DNA from: Cupriavidus basilensis
GTDB lineage: Bacteria; Pseudomonadota; Gammaproteobacteria; Burkholderiales; Burkholderiaceae
Assembly (NCBI RefSeq): GCF_000832305.1
Contig: NZ_CP010537.1
Location: 806,001 to 870,000, forward strand
Direction: 5' to 3'
DNA length: 64,000 bases
Shown here: piece by piece, positions 61,870-64,000 of the stretch
Numbering within the stretch: position 1 is the stretch's first letter
How the letters are laid out: the number at the start of each line of letters is the position of its first letter
Notes under the pieces: generated by a model
What the model was told of the DNA's origin: nothing
What the model saw: the letters and a program-made list of their open reading frames with translations, nothing else
Database searches by the model: none
Program-made: the position numbers and the translations under genes

Positions 61870-62571
61870 GTGAAGCGTCAAAGCTGCGTGCCGTCCGCTA
61901 AACGCTGGGTCCGACGCGAGGAAACCCGGCCGCAAGAGCTGGTCTCCGCTGCGTTGGTCCTGTTCGTTGCACGCGGCTATGCGGCCACGCGGCTGGAAGA
62001 TGTCGCCTCTGCTGCCGGGGTATCCAAGGGCACGGTCTACCTGTATTTCGCCAGCAAGGAAGCGCTGTTCAAGGCAGTGATCCAGGAAAGTCTGTTGCCT
62101 GTGCTGGCTGAAGGCGAGGCCTTCATTGATACCTTCGAAGGCACCAGCGAGGCGCTGCTGCACGAGATTCTGATGGGCCGGTGGGAGCGAATTGGTGAAT
62201 CCTCTGCCTCGGGGCTGACCAAACTGTTGATCGCCGAATCGGGCAACTTCCCCGATCTCGTGCAGTACTACAGCGTGGAAGTCATAGAGTGCTATGACCG
62301 GCTGTTTGCATCCATCCTGGCACGCGGCGTGGCGCGGGGCGATTTTCGAGAAACCGACGTGCATCAGACCACGCTGGCACTGGTCGCACCGATGCTGTTT
62401 CTGAAGATGTGGAAGCACTCCTTCGGTATATGTGCATCCAAGGCGCTGGAGCCGAAGGTGTTCATCACACATTTGGTATCGCTGGTGTTGCACGGCCTGC
62501 TACGCGATCCCGCTCCGGGTACAGTACTTCCCGCGCCTCCACCAATTACGGCTCAGCCCTGGGGCATCTAG
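61870..62571 (+). CDS. TetR/AcrR-family regulator beside an RND efflux gene
   Basis: 233 residues from a GTG at 61870 (GGAGTG upstream). DNA-binding domain: RPQELVSAALVLFVARGYAA, TRLEDVASAAGVSKGTVYLY, FASKEALFKAVI. The ligand half has the AefR/AcrR-like pattern LLIAESGNFPDLVQYYSVEV. It is convergent with the RND efflux gene beyond a shared terminator. TetR regulators next to RND genes usually repress the pump, but the convergent arrangement means the controlled promoter lies outside the window. Confidence 0.85.
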   Translation: MKRQSCVPSAKRWVRREETRPQELVSAALVLFVARGYAATRLEDVASAAGVSKGTVYLYFASKEALFKAVIQESLLPVLAEGEAFIDTFEGTSEALLHEILMGRWERIGESSASGLTKLLIAESGNFPDLVQYYSVEVIECYDRLFASILARGVARGDFRETDVHQTTLALVAPMLFLKMWKHSFGICASKALEPKVFITHLVSLVLHGLLRDPAPGTVLPAPPPITAQPWGI

Positions 62572-62690
62572 CGGCGAAGTTTCCACATGCTGTATCCGAG
62601 GCTTATTCGAATCGAGTGTGGAAAGCTGCAAGTTGCCACACGCCAGCATTGCAGTTTTGTTTGGGAGAGAGCGTTGCAACCAGCTCCCCA

Positions 62691-62731
62691 AAAGCCAACG
62701 GGGTGGTCTTCCAGACCACCCCGTTGGCTTT
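62691..62731. terminator. Bidirectional terminator: perfect 19-bp inverted repeat
   Basis: AAAGCCAACGGGGTGGTCT, loop TCC, then the exact complement ending GGCTTT. It lies between the convergent TetR and RND genes and would act on both strands. Confidence 0.88.
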
Positions 62732-62776
62732 AAGAGATCGACGCAGTGCAGGTCCTGCATCAAGACCTGCGTTGCA

Positions 62777-64000
62777 TCAGGAGTGCGCGACAGATCCGGA
62801 GGACTCGCCGCTGCGGCGTTGTTCCAGCCAGCGCGCCAGCCGGCCGCCGAATAGCAGTTCGTAAAGCACCGGCACCAGACCCAGCGTGATCAGTGTGCCC
62901 AGCAGGAGCCCGCCGACGATGGTGAGCGCCATGCCCGCCCACAGGCTGCCGCCAAACAGCAGCAGGGGGATCAGACCCGCCACGCACGTCAGCTTGGTCA
63001 TCACGATGGGGCGCAGCCGAGCCACGGCCGCAGACACTACGGCTTCGCGCCGGGGCTTGCCGGTGGCCAGTTCGGCCTCGATGCGCTCCAGCAGCAGCAC
63101 CGCGTTGTTCACGATGATGCCGGCCAGCGACAGGATGCCGAAGTTGGCCATGAAGCCCAGCGGCTCGCCGCCGAGCAGCAGTGCCGGCGCCACACCGATC
63201 ATCGCAAACGGGATGATGCCCACGATCAGCGTCAGCTTGCGGAACGAGTTGAACTGCCAGACGAACAACAGCAGCATGGCCACCACCGCGAGCGGCAGGT
63301 AGGTCTCGAGGGATGCGTTGGAATCGGCGGCTTCCTCGATCTCCGCACCCATTTCGATACGGTAGCCCGGGGGCAGCGTGATTTTTGCGATGCCAGGGGC
63401 AGCGCGGTCGACGGTCTGTTGCGCAGTGGCCTGCGTACTGCGGCCTTCCACGGTCAGCGTACGCACCAAGTCGCGGCGACGAATGGCCGACGGCTCGGAA
63501 GACAGCGACACACTCGCCAGTGCAGACAGGGGCACGGGTGCCGCACCGCTGGCCGGGTGGATTAGCGTGTTCGCCAGGTCTTCGGGGCGAGCGCGTTCAG
63601 CATCGCTGCCACGCACCACCAGCGGCACGAGCGTGTCGCCGTCGCGCAGGACGGACACCTCCACGCCGGTATAGCGGGCGCTCAGCGAGGTGGCGATATC
63701 TTCACTGCTGATGCCCAGGCGGCGTGCCTTGCGCTGGTCGATCTGCACGTCCACAAGCGGTACGCGGGGGCCCCAATCGTTGCGCACCTGCACCATCCCC
63801 GGCAGCGGGCGCAGTACGCCTTCGATCTTGCTGCCAATGTCACGCAGTACGGTTTCGTCTGGGCCGCTGATCCGGTAGGCCACCATGCCTGCATCGTTCG
63901 TACTGCGTGAGAAGCGCTTGGCATCCACGCGCACATCGGGATAGCGCTGCGCCATCCACTGGCGTGTGCGCTGGATCATGGGAGCAACATCCTTCGCACT
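62777..64000 (-). CDS. RND-family efflux pump inner-membrane protein, C-terminal part
   Basis: The frame is open through the right window edge, so the start is not seen; the 407 visible codons are the C-terminal ~40% of a ~1,030-residue pump. It shows periplasmic porter sequence (ISGPDETVLRDIGSKIEGVL, VDVQIDQRKARRLGISSEDI) followed by helices 7-12. These include LPLAVVAMLLLFVWQFNSFR, the FGILSLAGIIVNNAVLLLER motif and RPIVMTKLTCVAGLIPLLLF. The layout is that of AcrB/HAE1-type drug exporters; a heavy-metal CzcA type is less likely. An adaptor gene should lie to the right. Confidence 0.92.
   Translation of the reverse strand, partial: SAKDVAPMIQRTRQWMAQRYPDVRVDAKRFSRSTNDAGMVAYRISGPDETVLRDIGSKIEGVLRPLPGMVQVRNDWGPRVPLVDVQIDQRKARRLGISSEDIATSLSARYTGVEVSVLRDGDTLVPLVVRGSDAERARPEDLANTLIHPASGAAPVPLSALASVSLSSEPSAIRRRDLVRTLTVEGRSTQATAQQTVDRAAPGIAKITLPPGYRIEMGAEIEEAADSNASLETYLPLAVVAMLLLFVWQFNSFRKLTLIVGIIPFAMIGVAPALLLGGEPLGFMANFGILSLAGIIVNNAVLLLERIEAELATGKPRREAVVSAAVARLRPIVMTKLTCVAGLIPLLLFGGSLWAGMALTIVGGLLLGTLITLGLVPVLYELLFGGRLARWLEQRRSGESSGSVAHS

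Overview
The window looks like a Burkholderiaceae-type betaproteobacterial genome (Cupriavidus/Ralstonia-like). The basis is high GC, the tRNA sequences, the abundance of aromatic and aliphatic catabolic genes, and a PFGI-1/ICEclc-type integrative conjugative element (ICE) backbone. It divides into two parts at about 30.3 kb, where a 48-nt 3' fragment of tRNA-Asn and an intact tRNA-Gly(GCC) mark the probable right end of the ICE. No database search was possible: family names come from motifs read by eye.

Left part (1-30.1 kb), right half of an ICE. Positions 1-15.5 kb are catabolic cargo, visibly lower in GC than the rest. It holds a truncated FadL/TodX-like outer-membrane channel, a fumarylacetoacetate-hydrolase-family enzyme, an orphan pyruvate-dehydrogenase-type E1, a SnoaL-like protein and AraC and TetR regulators around an AT-rich divergent promoter. 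These are followed by a co-directional run of VOC protein, group A flavin monooxygenase, P450, PDR/VanB-type reductase, BKACE enzyme and VanA-type Rieske oxygenase, probably a ring hydroxylation or O-demethylation route for an aromatic compound. A broken integrase fragment separates the cargo from the backbone. The backbone (16.4-30.1 kb, all minus strand) runs from parA through parB, a DUF2857-like gene, several small ICE genes, a STY4528-like replication gene, a Rha-like gene, a TIGR03761-like gene and ssb to topoisomerase III. The last gene is a CqsA/LqsA-like autoinducer synthase whose start overlaps the topoisomerase stop. The replication-like gene contains six tandem 23-bp iteron-like repeats and two related palindromes.

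Right part (30.3-64 kb), presumed chromosome or older island. After a decayed adhesin gene, an MHS-family transporter and a graveyard of CaiB, IS110 and IS3 fragments come three co-directional operons. Each is preceded by a copy of the same ~123-bp promoter module with three 22-bp direct repeats. Operon 1 encodes aldehyde dehydrogenase, Fe-type alcohol dehydrogenase, Baeyer-Villiger-type monooxygenase and alpha/beta hydrolase. Operon 2 encodes a Rid-family protein, DUF1329, DUF1302, an MMPL/RND transporter, a YCF48 beta-propeller and a PhyH dioxygenase. Operon 3 encodes a Tat-exported DAO-type oxidoreductase, an SDR remnant, a second PhyH dioxygenase and three tandem pairs of Tat-exported flavin amine oxidase plus membrane-anchored diheme cytochrome c, with the remnant of a fourth pair. 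A 477-residue protein made of two fused TetR-type repressors sits divergently beside operon 3.

I infer one regulon for uptake and catabolism of a hydrophobic amine. In this model periplasmic amine dehydrogenases pass electrons to cytochrome c, a Rid protein handles imines, the ketone is oxidised to an ester or lactone, the ester is hydrolysed, and the alcohol is oxidised to an acid. The substrate is unknown. The window ends with a 7-TM protein, a TetR regulator and a truncated RND efflux pump.
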